The position numbers were made by a program, and so were the translations under genes. This document shows, piece by piece, positions 16,014-25,500 of a stretch of 64,000 nucleotides of DNA (within the stretch, counting starts at the first letter, position 1; the number at the start of each line of letters is the position of its first letter). The DNA is from Ruminococcaceae bacterium UBA1375. Lineage in GTDB: Bacteria > Bacillota > Clostridia > Oscillospirales > Ruminococcaceae. Location: NCBI GenBank assembly GCA_002305795.1, contig DBRF01000018.1:9769-73768 (forward strand), read 5' to 3'. The notes under the pieces were generated by a model. It saw only the letters and a list, made by a program, of their open reading frames with translations, had not been told where the DNA came from and did no database searches.

Positions 16014-16155
16014 GGCATTTTGAAGAAAAATTTTGAAAGTTGTCGGCTTTGTGCAAGGAAAATGGATGATTTTCTTAATCTTTGTCGGGAAATCCCAATA
16101 AATTCCAAGGGAATCGGCCTGATAAGAAGTACAAAGGGAAAGGGGACAAAAGGGT

Positions 16156-16184
16156 TTGCAAAAGCAAGGGGAATTTGGTATGAT
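16156..16184 (+). promoter_or_regulatory. Promoter of the histidine phosphatase gene
   Basis: TTGCAA (16156-16161), 17-bp spacer, TATGAT (16179-16184). It probably drives the phosphatase, membrane protein and proB genes, which overlap one another, and possibly proA. Confidence 0.65.
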
Positions 16185-16236
16185 AAGGGCATAGGAAAAA
16201 TCTGTGCAATCAACGGCCGAAAACGGGAGGAATACC

Positions 16237-16941
16237 ATGCAGAGTTACCATATTTATCTGATCCGCCACGGCATGACCGCCTCCAATTTGGAAGGACGGT
16301 TTGTAGGCAAAACGGATCTGCCCCTTTGCCCGGAAGGGATTGCCGGACTGGCGTCCTTAATGGAATCGGGGGAATATCCCAACGTGGGGCTGGTATACAC
16401 CTCGCCGTTGCTGCGCTGTGTCCAGACCGCCCATCTGCTTTATCCCCAGATGGACCTGATTACCATTCCCCAGCTGCGGGAATTTGATTTCGGGGACTTT
16501 GAAAACAAAAGCCTGGATGAGTTAAAAAACGATTCCCGCTTTCTCACCTTTATGGAGCATAAGATGAAATCCCCGGCGCCGGGAGGCAGCGAGGGGATGG
16601 CCCAGTTTGAAAGCCGGGTGCTGGAGGGCTTTGAAGTTTTGCTGAAGGACATGATGAAAAAGCAGATCTTCTCCGCTGCGGTGGTCACCCATGGCGGCGT
16701 GATTATGACCTTGCTAGGGGGCTGCGGCCTGCCTCGGACGAAGCCTTCTTACTGGAGCTGCCAGCCCGGGGAAGGATACGGAATCCTGCTGAATCTGGCG
16801 GTCTGGAGCAACGCCAAAAGTTTTGAAATCGGTGGAAAGATCCCTTACCGGGGAGAGCCGGAACAGGAAGCCCAGTATCATTTGGTGGATCCGGAGTATA
16901 TCCGTTCCTTGGATCAATCCATGGGCGGGAAGGATTCATGA
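16237..16941 (+). CDS. Histidine phosphatase family protein
   Basis: 234 residues of the phosphoglycerate mutase-like superfamily. The phosphohistidine motif is LIRHGMTASNLEGRF near the N-terminus, followed by TSPLLRCVQTA, LREFDFGDFENKS with an acidic residue, and VVTHGGVIMTLLGG with the second histidine. The pattern resembles CobC-type alpha-ribazole phosphatases and broad phosphatases rather than true glycolytic mutase. The substrate cannot be assigned; no cobalamin genes are nearby. GGGAGG precedes ATG 16237, which is preferred over an upstream in-frame start. It overlaps the next gene by 4 bp (ATGA). Confidence 0.85.
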   Translation: MQSYHIYLIRHGMTASNLEGRFVGKTDLPLCPEGIAGLASLMESGEYPNVGLVYTSPLLRCVQTAHLLYPQMDLITIPQLREFDFGDFENKSLDELKNDSRFLTFMEHKMKSPAPGGSEGMAQFESRVLEGFEVLLKDMMKKQIFSAAVVTHGGVIMTLLGGCGLPRTKPSYWSCQPGEGYGILLNLAVWSNAKSFEIGGKIPYRGEPEQEAQYHLVDPEYIRSLDQSMGGKDS

Positions 16942-17741
16942 AACAAATGAAGGGAGTTTTTACCCAGAGTTTTCGGGCGCTAAAGGAAAACTTTCCCAAA
17001 TCCATCTGCCTTTGCTGCATGGAGCTGAGCATGGCGTTCTGCGCCGTGATTGTCGGCGTGCTGGTGAGCCTTTTGTGGAACGATATTGCTGGAATCTTCG
17101 GGGCGCTGGTGATTTGGGTGTTGCTTGGCGCACCCCTCAGCGTGGGGGCCAAGCGGCTGTATTGGCTCCAAGACGCCCGGGGCCGGTTTTGGGAAATGCA
17201 GCAGCTCTTTTTTTATTTTTCCTCCTGGCACCGGTATTTCCGCCTGCTGCGCCAGGAGCTGTACCAGCTCATCTGCTGGATTGGGCTGATCCTGTTCTGC
17301 TTCGGCCCGGCGCTGAGTCTGCTGTCCGGTTTGCTGCCCCTGGGACGGGAAGGCTTCGGTCAGCCTTTCTATGAAGTGCTGCTGGTGGTGGAAACCCTGC
17401 TGCTGCTGGCGGGGCTGCTGGTATTTTTCTGGCTGGGCTCAAAGCTGTTTTTGGTGCCATATCTGTTTTTTGAGCGGCCCGGCCACAGTTATTTGCAGCT
17501 GTTCGGACTTTCCTCCCGCGTCATGAAGGGCCATGCCCGGCACTGGATTTTGCTGCTTGGGGTTCATTTGGCCGGAGTGCTAAGCTGCATTTTGATCGTT
17601 CCCGTTTTGCTGGTGCCGCCTTACTTGCGGCTGTGCAGCCGGGAGGCGGCCCGGCAGTGGGTGCAGCAATGGCTGGAACAGGAAAAAGCGGCTCGGGAAA
17701 GCAAAGAAAGCGCAGGAGAAGAAGGAGTGTTTGGAGTTTGA
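16938..17741 (+). CDS. Integral membrane protein of unknown function
   Basis: 267 residues with about five or six hydrophobic segments (around 24-70, 110-135, 152-178 and 195-220) and a charged C-terminal tail rich in Glu and Lys. The layout somewhat resembles DUF975-type membrane proteins, but I do not recognise a definite family. It starts by a 4-bp ATGA overlap with the phosphatase gene and ends in a TTGA overlap with proB, so the three genes look translationally coupled. Any link to proline synthesis is unproven. Confidence 0.75.
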   Translation: MKQMKGVFTQSFRALKENFPKSICLCCMELSMAFCAVIVGVLVSLLWNDIAGIFGALVIWVLLGAPLSVGAKRLYWLQDARGRFWEMQQLFFYFSSWHRYFRLLRQELYQLICWIGLILFCFGPALSLLSGLLPLGREGFGQPFYEVLLVVETLLLLAGLLVFFWLGSKLFLVPYLFFERPGHSYLQLFGLSSRVMKGHARHWILLLGVHLAGVLSCILIVPVLLVPPYLRLCSREAARQWVQQWLEQEKAARESKESAGEEGVFGV

Positions 17742-18598
17742 AGGATTGCAGTGAAATCAAGCGGGTGGTGGTAAAGGTGGGCACCTCCACCTTGGCCTAC
17801 TCCACCGGACTGTTGAATCTGCGGCGGATTAAGCAGCTGGTGGAGGTCATCTCCGATTTGAAAAATACCGGTTTGGAGATCGTACTGGTGTCCTCCGGCG
17901 CCATCGGCGTGGGGGCGGGGGAGTTGGGCTTTTCCGGCCGCCCCCACGACATGCCCACCATCCAGGCCTGCGCCTCGGTGGGACAGTGCGAATTGATGCA
18001 GGTATACTCCAATTCCTTTTTGGAGTACAACCACCGGGTGAGTCAGGTGCTGATGACCCGCTACACCGTGGACCGGGAAATCAGCTGTCGGAATTTGGAG
18101 AATACCCTCAACCGGCTGCTGCAGCTCAAGGTCATTCCCATTGTCAATGAAAACGACGCCATTTCCACCGAGGAGATCGAATTTGGCGACAACGATACCT
18201 TGTCCGCCATTGTGGGAAGGCTGTGCGAAACCGACCTGCTGGTGATTTTAAGCGACATCGACGGTTTGTTTGATTCCGACCCCCATAAAAATTCCGACGC
18301 CAAGCTGATTCCCTATGTGGAGGAGATTACCCCGGCGATTCAGGGCTTGGCAGGGGGCCAGGGCAGCCATTTGGGCACCGGCGGCATGGTGACTAAAATC
18401 CATGCGGCCCAGATGGCTATGGATGCAGGGTTCCCCATGTTGATTATGAACGGCAGCCACCCGGAACAGCTTTACACCATTCTGGACGGCCAGCCTGCCG
18501 GCACCTGGTTTGAGCCCAACCTGCAGCAGCGCCAGCAGCGCCAAGAACGGCTGAAAATGAAAAGCCGTTATCCCAACCAGGGAAACATTACGTTATAA
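17738..18598 (+). CDS. proB: Glutamate 5-kinase
   Basis: 286 residues. It phosphorylates glutamate to gamma-glutamyl phosphate, the first step of proline synthesis. Motifs of the amino acid kinase fold are VVVKVGTSTLAY, LVSSGAIGVGAGELG, IPIVNENDAIS, FGDNDTLSAIVG and GTGGMVTKIHAA. It is short because it lacks the C-terminal PUA domain found in the roughly 370-residue E. coli enzyme, which is common in Firmicutes. The start is TTG at 17738: it overlaps the previous stop (TTGA) and has AAGGAG about 10 nt upstream. No in-frame ATG nearby makes a normal N-terminus. proA follows after 23 bp. Confidence 0.93.
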   Translation: MKDCSEIKRVVVKVGTSTLAYSTGLLNLRRIKQLVEVISDLKNTGLEIVLVSSGAIGVGAGELGFSGRPHDMPTIQACASVGQCELMQVYSNSFLEYNHRVSQVLMTRYTVDREISCRNLENTLNRLLQLKVIPIVNENDAISTEEIEFGDNDTLSAIVGRLCETDLLVILSDIDGLFDSDPHKNSDAKLIPYVEEITPAIQGLAGGQGSHLGTGGMVTKIHAAQMAMDAGFPMLIMNGSHPEQLYTILDGQPAGTWFEPNLQQRQQRQERLKMKSRYPNQGNITL

Positions 18599-18621
18599 AA
18601 TGAAACCAAGGAGGAATTACC

Positions 18622-19872
18622 ATGGCATACGATATTACGGCAGCGGCCCTGGCGGCAAAACAAGCCTCCCAGGCAGCCTCCCTGCTGTCCACCAAAGAGA
18701 AAAACGACGCCCTCACCGCCATCAGTCGGATTTTAGTTCAACAGGCGGACAGCGTGTTGGAAGCCAACGCCATTGATTTGGCTCAGGCAAAGGAAAACGG
18801 AATGCCTACGGTGATGCAGGACCGGCTGCTGCTCACCAGGGAGCGGATTGAAGGCATCGCTTCTTCGGTGCTGGACGTGGTGAAGCTGGAGGACCCCATC
18901 GGCCAGGTGGTGGAAGGCTACCGCACCGAAAACGGGCTGAACATCCAGCGGATCCGGGTACCCATGGGGGTCATCGGAATCATTTTTGAGTCTCGGCCCA
19001 ATGTGACGGTGGACGCCGCAGTGCTCTGCCTGAAAGCGGGCAGCGCCGTGCTGCTCCGGGGCGGCAAGGAAGCCTTCCACTCCAATCTGGCCTTTGTCCG
19101 GCTGATGCAGCAGGCGCTGGAAGAATGCGGCCTGCCCAAAGAATTGATTCAACTGGTGGAGGACACCAGCCGGGAAACCGCCACCAAGATGATGAAGCTC
19201 AACGGCCTGCTGGACGTGCTGATTCCCCGGGGCGGGGCGGGCTTGATCCGCTCCTGCGTGGAAAACGCCACCGTGCCGGTGATTGAAACCGGAACCGGCA
19301 ACTGCCACATTTATGTGGACGCTTCCGCCGATCTGGATATGGCGGTGAACATTGTGTTTAACGCCAAAACCAGCCGCCCCAGTGTCTGCAATGCGGCGGA
19401 AAGTTTGCTGGTACACCGGGACGTGGCCCAGGCCTTCCTGCCCATCTGCCAAAAGAAACTGGCGGAAAAGAACGTGGAGATTCGGGGCTGCGAAGAGACC
19501 TGCAAGATCTTGGGAGATCTGGCAGTGCCTGCCACCGAAGAGGACTACGGCAAGGAATTTTTGGATTACATCATCTCCTGCAAGGTGGTGGGAAGCGTGG
19601 AGGAAGCCATCCGGCACATCAACCGTTACTCCACCGGCCACAGCGAGTGCATCGTCACCAAAGATTTGGACAGCGCCGATCAGTTTACCGCAGCAGTGGA
19701 TTCGGCCGCGGTGTATGTGAACGCTTCCACCCGGTTTACCGACGGCGGCGAGTTTGGACTGGGGGCGGAAATCGGCATTTCCACCCAGAAGCTCCACGCC
19801 AGAGGGCCCATGGGACTGAAGGAACTGACCACCGTAAAATATGTGATTCGGGGCAACGGCCAGATTCGCTGA
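18622..19872 (+). CDS. proA: Gamma-glutamyl phosphate reductase
   Basis: 416 residues, the normal length. It reduces gamma-glutamyl phosphate with NADPH to glutamate semialdehyde in proline synthesis. The family signatures are IGIIFESRPNVTVDAA, LLRGGKEAFHSN, PRGGAGLIRSCVENA and TSRPSVCNAAESLLV with the catalytic cysteine C256; VNASTRFTDGGEFGLGAEIGIS lies near the end. It has an AAGGAGG ribosome binding site and follows proB. The last enzyme, ProC, is not in the window. Confidence 0.97.
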   Translation: MAYDITAAALAAKQASQAASLLSTKEKNDALTAISRILVQQADSVLEANAIDLAQAKENGMPTVMQDRLLLTRERIEGIASSVLDVVKLEDPIGQVVEGYRTENGLNIQRIRVPMGVIGIIFESRPNVTVDAAVLCLKAGSAVLLRGGKEAFHSNLAFVRLMQQALEECGLPKELIQLVEDTSRETATKMMKLNGLLDVLIPRGGAGLIRSCVENATVPVIETGTGNCHIYVDASADLDMAVNIVFNAKTSRPSVCNAAESLLVHRDVAQAFLPICQKKLAEKNVEIRGCEETCKILGDLAVPATEEDYGKEFLDYIISCKVVGSVEEAIRHINRYSTGHSECIVTKDLDSADQFTAAVDSAAVYVNASTRFTDGGEFGLGAEIGISTQKLHARGPMGLKELTTVKYVIRGNGQIR

Positions 19873-19905
19873 GAAGGCTGTTTTCCTAGAAAGGAGACTG
19901 GGTTT

Positions 19906-20703
19906 ATGGCAAAGCAAGAGATTCAGCCCAAGCCGGCAGAGGCAGCGTCGGAACGGGCGGTGGAAAAACGCTCCTTTCATCGGGGCGCTTTGGTGCTGGG
20001 GATTTTCACCCTGCTGTTTGCCTTGGTGGGGCTGGTCACCACCATTGTATGGCTGGTGGGGCTGATCGGCAATGCAGTGAATAACACCTGGGAGAAAGAG
20101 GCTCTGGCAGAAGTGGTGGAGCCGTTGGTCATCATCGACGTACCCGCCTATGAATCGGTGAATTATCTGGATGAAGTGGAAGTGATCCGGGCCGGGGTGT
20201 GGCAGTTTTTGCTGGACCATCCCGACACCTCCGGCTACCAGGAGGATTCTTTCGGCAACATTACGGTGCCCCAATCAGATATTGAAGCCAGCATCCGCCA
20301 GATTTTAGGGGAACACGCCAGTATCCGCCACCAAAGCGTGGAGGACAGCTATCTCTCCATTGTCTACGATGAAGAAAACCAGGTGTACTACCTTCCCACC
20401 ACCCCCTCGGTGCTGCCCTATTCCTGCGAGGTGCTGAGCATCTCCAAGAATCTGGACATCTATACCTTGGAGGTGGGGTACATTCCCCCCGGCCCCTTCT
20501 GGGATGTGGGGCGGCATTTAGACGAAGAGCCCCAGAAAACCATGATTTACACTCTGCAAAAGGTGGATACCGACCAGTATGTGGTGCTCAGTGTGGCGTT
20601 CCCCTCCACCGAAACCACCGTCTCCCAGGTACAGGTGGAGGAAGGTTTAACCAGCGATACCACCCAGTACGATGATGCCGCTGCAGTGGTGCCGGTGAGC
20701 TGA
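19906..20703 (+). CDS. Single-span membrane protein of unknown function
   Basis: 265 residues. A polar N-terminus of about 27 residues is followed by one long hydrophobic segment (about 28-57), then a mostly acidic, probably extracellular domain of about 200 residues with no family I can name. It contains DSYLSIVYDEENQVYYLP and ends in a low-complexity DDAAAVVPVS tail. A ribosome binding site AAAGGAG lies ahead of the ATG. Its stop overlaps the next start by one base (TGATG), so it is coupled to the dehydrogenase gene; proA lies 33 bp upstream. Confidence 0.72.
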   Translation: MAKQEIQPKPAEAASERAVEKRSFHRGALVLGIFTLLFALVGLVTTIVWLVGLIGNAVNNTWEKEALAEVVEPLVIIDVPAYESVNYLDEVEVIRAGVWQFLLDHPDTSGYQEDSFGNITVPQSDIEASIRQILGEHASIRHQSVEDSYLSIVYDEENQVYYLPTTPSVLPYSCEVLSISKNLDIYTLEVGYIPPGPFWDVGRHLDEEPQKTMIYTLQKVDTDQYVVLSVAFPSTETTVSQVQVEEGLTSDTTQYDDAAAVVPVS

Positions 20704-21431
20704 TGAAAACGGCGTTGATTACCGGGGCTTCCGGCGGAATCGGGCAGGCCATGGCCATGGCTTTTGCCCAGGCGGGCTATGCCGTGGCGGTACACTGCCG
20801 CAGCCAAAAGCAGGCCGCCCAAAAGCTGAAAGACCGGGTTTTGGCGCTGGGGCAGGACTGTGAGGTGTTCTGCGCCGATTTGACCAAAAAGGAGGATGCC
20901 GATACCCTCTGCCGGGAGGTGCTGGCTCGGTTCGGCCGGGTGGATGTGCTGGTGAACAATGCCGGGGCGGCGGAGGAAATTCTCTTTTCCGATGTAGAGG
21001 AGGAGCACTGGGATTACATCCTGGACTGCAACCTGAAATCCGCCTACCGGATGATTCACGGCCTGCTTCCCGCCTTTTACCGGCAGCAGGGAGGAGTAAT
21101 CCTCAATGTTTCCTCGGTGTGGGGGCAGGTGGGCGCTGCCTGCGAAGCAGTGTACTCCGCTGCCAAAGCGGGGCTCATCGGCCTGACCAAGGCTTTGGCC
21201 AAAGAATTGGCGCTCAGCGGGATTCGGGTCAACTGCATTGCCCCCGGCGGCATCGACACCCCCATGAATGCCGGGTACACCGGGGAAGAGATGGAGCAGT
21301 TTTGTAACTCCATTCCCATGGGGCGGCTGGGCCGTCCGGAAGAAGTGGCTGCGGCTGCGGTGTTTCTGGCCTCGGATTCGGCGGGCTACATTACCGGCCA
21401 GGTGCTAGGGGTCAATGGGGGCATGATATAA
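20703..21431 (+). CDS. Short-chain dehydrogenase/reductase, FabG-like
   Basis: 242 residues of the classical SDR family. The Rossmann motif TGASGGIG is at residues 7-14, the NNAG motif at 85-88, and the catalytic residues are N110, S137 or S138, Y151 and K155 (YSAAK). The C-terminal IAPGGIDTPMN and GYITGQVLGVNGGMI are typical of 3-oxoacyl-ACP reductases. It may reduce a 3-oxoacyl thioester, but no fatty-acid genes flank it, so another carbonyl substrate is equally possible. It follows the membrane protein gene with a TGATG overlap and is closed by a terminator. Confidence 0.88.
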   Translation: MKTALITGASGGIGQAMAMAFAQAGYAVAVHCRSQKQAAQKLKDRVLALGQDCEVFCADLTKKEDADTLCREVLARFGRVDVLVNNAGAAEEILFSDVEEEHWDYILDCNLKSAYRMIHGLLPAFYRQQGGVILNVSSVWGQVGAACEAVYSAAKAGLIGLTKALAKELALSGIRVNCIAPGGIDTPMNAGYTGEEMEQFCNSIPMGRLGRPEEVAAAAVFLASDSAGYITGQVLGVNGGMI

Positions 21432-21488
21432 AGATTGTCTTCGGCAATCATTGTAGAAACCCAACGGATTTTTCAAGATAATAGAAAC

Positions 21489-21521
21489 AAGGCGTACTGC
21501 AATGCGGTACGCCTTTCTTTT
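21489..21521 (+). terminator. Terminator after the dehydrogenase gene
   Basis: 9-bp stem AAGGCGTAC/GTACGCCTT (21489-21497 and 21507-21515), then TCTTTTT. It lies just beyond the end of the convergent AraC-type gene. Confidence 0.82.
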
Positions 21522-21526
21522 TGGAT

Positions 21527-22363
21527 TTATTCCCGGTATTCCTTCCGGTATTCCCTGGGGGACATCCCCACAATCTTTTTGAAGGCGGTGGAGAAGTTGT
21601 GGCTGTCGGAAAAGCCCATGTTGGCGGCAATGGCGGTAATGGGCACGTTAGTGTTGGTGAGCTGTCGCTTGGCAATCTCCATTTTTTGCACCAGGATGTA
21701 GTGCTTGATGCTTTCCCCAGTCATGGCGGTAAAGAGGGTGGAGAGGTACTTTTCATTGTACCCCAAATGGGTGGCCACCTGGCTGACCCGGATGTTTTCG
21801 TGGATGTGCCAGTTGAGGTAATCCAGGATTTTCCCCTGAAGATCGTCCTTTTTTACTGCCGATTGGGAAGCGGGACGTTCCCGCAGGCATTGGTGTTGCA
21901 GCAAACACAGCACCACCATGGTGTCCGCCGCGGCAATGTGGGGGTCGTCATAAAGGCGGTGGTGTTTGAGCAGCAGCCGCATTTGGTTCCAGACCACAGT
22001 GGTGTCGTTTAACACCCCGTGCTCCGGCACCGCAATGATTTCATCGGAAAAGGAAGCGGAATTGGGGTCCATCTCTTGGGGCAGAAGCAGTTCGGAGTCG
22101 GTAAAGTGGACCCAGAAAAATTCACACTGGCTGTGGAGATAGCCGTGCTGGTCGCTTCCGGGGGCCAGAAGCAGGTATTCCCCTTCTTTTACGGTAAATT
22201 CCCGCTGCCCGTCTGCGATATAAAGGGTGCCTTTTACCACGACCATCAGTTCGTAGTCAGTGAGCAGACGGGACAGGTGGATCCAGTTGGGATCCGGCGA
22301 ACAAAAGTAACCGGCCATATGAAAAAGCAGGGGGGCGCAGCGGTTAATGCGATGGACTTTCAC
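21527..22363 (-). CDS. AraC-family transcriptional regulator
   Basis: 278 residues. The N-terminal half is a cupin-like sensing domain (VVKGTLYIADGQREFTVKEGEYLLLAPG). The last 100 residues hold two helix-turn-helix motifs, with VSQVATHLGYNEKYLSTLF, ITAIAANMGFSDSHNFSTAF and the family signature ending VGMSPREYRKEY. The start is taken as GTG at 22363 because GGAGG lies 10 nt upstream; a longer form from TTG at 22393 lacks such a site. It is divergent from the big GH127 gene and probably controls it in response to an arabinose-containing glycan signal; that is inference from position. Confidence 0.9.
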   Translation of the reverse strand: MKVHRINRCAPLLFHMAGYFCSPDPNWIHLSRLLTDYELMVVVKGTLYIADGQREFTVKEGEYLLLAPGSDQHGYLHSQCEFFWVHFTDSELLLPQEMDPNSASFSDEIIAVPEHGVLNDTTVVWNQMRLLLKHHRLYDDPHIAAADTMVVLCLLQHQCLRERPASQSAVKKDDLQGKILDYLNWHIHENIRVSQVATHLGYNEKYLSTLFTAMTGESIKHYILVQKMEIAKRQLTNTNVPITAIAANMGFSDSHNFSTAFKKIVGMSPREYRKEYRE

Positions 22364-22400
22364 AGTGCATTTTCCTCCGATACAGGTAGTCAAAAGGTGT

Positions 22401-22451
22401 AACTATCTAAGAAATTTGCCGGAATCTTCTGACAAAATCAAACTTATCTAA
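22401..22451. promoter_or_regulatory. Tandem direct repeats, possible AraC-type operator
   Basis: AACTATCTAA at 22401-22410 and AACTTATCTAA at 22441-22451 are near-identical direct repeats 40 bp apart, about four helical turns. The second lies 11 bp before the -35 box of the GH127 promoter. AraC regulators commonly bind such tandem sites, so they may be the sites of the neighbouring regulator. Confidence 0.4.
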
Positions 22452-22462
22452 CCAATCGATAT

Positions 22463-22490
22463 TTGCAGAAAAGCGGTCGCTTGCTATAAT
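22463..22490 (+). promoter_or_regulatory. Promoter of the GH127 gene
   Basis: TTGCAG (22463-22468), 16-bp spacer, TATAAT (22485-22490), giving a leader of about 80 nt. Confidence 0.6.
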
Positions 22491-22579
22491 TAAAGAGCAA
22501 AAACCATCGACCGCCGGGACATCTTCTTTGTTTTTCAGTATACAAAATTCCGGTAAAAAAAGCAAGAAAGGATGATTGC

Positions 22580-25500
22580 ATGAAGTGGAAAAGACTGTTG
22601 GCCGGTGTTCTTTCCGCCGCTATGGTGGCGGCAGGGGCACAGCTGCCGGTGGGCGTCTTTGCCGCACCTTTCAGCGGCAGCGAAGCCGACACCCAGCTCA
22701 GCCTCTCCTTTGAAGGAAACCTGACCGACGCTTCCCAAAACAACATTTCCGTTACTTCCAACAAGCCCGTGACCTATGTGGAGGGCATCCAGGGGGGACA
22801 GGCCCTGGATCTGGACGGCTCCACCTACCTGGACTTGGGAACTTCCGGCGCCCTCCAGCCGGAAAACATGACCCTCTCCTGCTGGATCAAGCCGGACGCC
22901 CCGCTGAATGGGGAAAATATCCTGCTCTGGTTTAAGGACAGCGGCAACTGGGCCAGCGAAGGCTGGTACGTCTCCATCAACACCGACAACACCTTCTCGG
23001 TGCGGGTTTCCACCGGTTCCACCGGTGCCGCCGCCCAGGAAAGCACTGCGGCCGGGACTGCGGCGGATTTCTTCCCGGTAGGGGAGTGGACCCATCTGGT
23101 AATCACTTTTGACGGATCCACCAACACCTGCTCCATCTACCGCAACGGCGTGGCCCAGACGGTGACCACCAACGGCAATTCCTGCGGCATTCAAGAAACC
23201 ACCGCCCACAAGTACATCGGATTTAACAGTCCCGCTTACGGCGGCGGCTATGCCAACTTCGCCCTGGACGAATTCAACGTGCTGAACAAGTGCGCTACTT
23301 CCCAAGAAGTGGTAGCCATGTATGCCCAGCAGGGGGGCAGTGTGGACTACGAGACCCTGGCTCAGGCAGACCTGGACGCCATCTCCTTTGCCAACACCAG
23401 CGGTATCACTAACAATCTGAACCTCCCCACCCAGGGCAGCAACGGCAGCACCATCACCTGGGAAAGCTCCGCCCCCGACGTGATCTCCACCAGCGGTGTG
23501 GTCACCCGGCCGGCAGTGGGCAGCCCCGACGCCACCGTGACCCTGACTGCCACGGCAGTGAACGGAACTGCTTCCCTGACCAAGGAGTTCACCTTTACCG
23601 TGGCGGCGCTGACCGATTTTTCTCAGCTCACTGATTTCGCTGTCTCCGACGTGCAGCTTACCGATGAGTGGCTGCTGGAAGATCTGGATCTGGAAATCGA
23701 CTACCTGCTGAGCTTGGATGCGGATAAGATGCTGGTGGATTACTACAATCTGGCCGGTGTCACCACCACCTCCAACGGCACTGCCGTTTCCTCCATCGTC
23801 CCCTATTCCGCAGGCACCCACGCCGGTGCGGTGAACTGGGAGGACACCAATTTCCGGGGCAACGCAGCGGGCCATATGCTTTCCGGTCTGGCCTATGCCT
23901 GGGCCAATACCGTCAACGACCCCGACCGGCAGGATGTCCATCAGCAGATTGAAGAAAAGCTGAGCTACATGATCGAAAACATGAAGCGCTGCCAGGACGC
24001 TTACGGCAACGGGTATCTGGGGGCTTTTGAGGAAGAAAACTTTACCCGTCTGGCCAACGGCCTCACCACCGGCGTGGATGGACAGTCCATCTTGGTACCC
24101 TGGTGGACTATGGATGCCATCCTTTCCGGTCTGATCACCACCTATGAACAGTTGAGCACAGTGGATGCCGGCAATGAAACCGCCGCTACCGCCCGGGAAA
24201 TGGCTCAGTGGCTGGGCGAATGGTGCTATGAAACCATGGACGGCTTCACCCAGGCCCAGCGGGACCGCACCCTGACCATCGAATACGGCGGCATGAACAA
24301 TGCCCTGTACAACCTTTACCACATCAGCGAAGGGTATGAAAACCGGGATCACTTCATTGCCGGGGCTCATTACTTCGATGAAAAGAGCCTGTTTGACCAG
24401 TTGTATCAGGGCATCGACTGCCTCAGCGGCCGCCATGCCAACACCACCATCCCCAAAATCATCGGCGCTATGAACCGGTACATGACCTTGAACGGCAACA
24501 CCGCTTACACCGATGACTTTGCGGACAACGCCGCTGCCGGGGATATGAGTTACTACCTCACCGTGGCGGAAAACTTCTGGGACATTGTGGTGAACCATCA
24601 CACCTACATCACCGGCGGCAACAGCTGGCAGGAACACTTCCACGATGCCGATGTGCTGGATTCTTACCGGGATGGTTACACCAACGAAACCTGCAATGTG
24701 TACAATATGCTGAAGCTTACCCGGATGCTGTTTGAAATCACCGGCAACCAGAAATATGCCGACTTCTATGACAACACCTACACCAACTCCATCCTCTCCG
24801 CCCAGAACCATGAGACCGGTATGTCCACCTATTGGCAAGCCATGGGTACCGGCTACTTCAAGGTGTATTGCGAGCCTACCGAGGACTTCTGGTGCTGCAC
24901 CTGCACCAGCATGGAGAGCTTCACTAAGCTCAACGACAGCATCTACTACCACAACGACAACAGCTTGTATGCGGTGCTGCTTTACGGCTCCGACGTCACC
25001 TGGACGGACAAGAACCTGGTGCTGAGCCAGACCGACTCCGCTTCCGTGGATCCGGAGGAAATCTACACCGCCACCTTTACCGTGAACAAGCTGGACGACG
25101 CCCAGGCTTTCGGCGATTTTGATCTGCGCATCCGTGTTCCCGACTGGAGCGCAGGGGATCCTGTGGTGAAGGTCAACGGCGAAGAAACCAGTGATTACGG
25201 CACCTCCGGCGGCTTCATCATCCTCAACCGGGATTGGGCTGACGGCGACACCATCACTGTAGAATATCCCATGACCCTGGTGGGCTACGATCTGCCTGAC
25301 GCTTCCGACACCATGGGCCTGAAGTACGGTCCCTGGGTGCTCAGCGCTGATTTGGGCGAAGTGGGTGTGGATACCTACTCCCTGCCTTTCTGGGGCTATG
25401 CAGTGCATTACGCCACCTCCACCGGTACCGAACGGCAGATCATCTCCATGACTACCGACGGCCAGACCCCTGAAGAGTTTATTGCCGATGTGGCCAACCA

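Noticed and set aside
18733..20274. 513-codon open frame antisense to proA and the following gene
   Set aside because: Crosses two real genes on the other strand and shows no recognisable domain.
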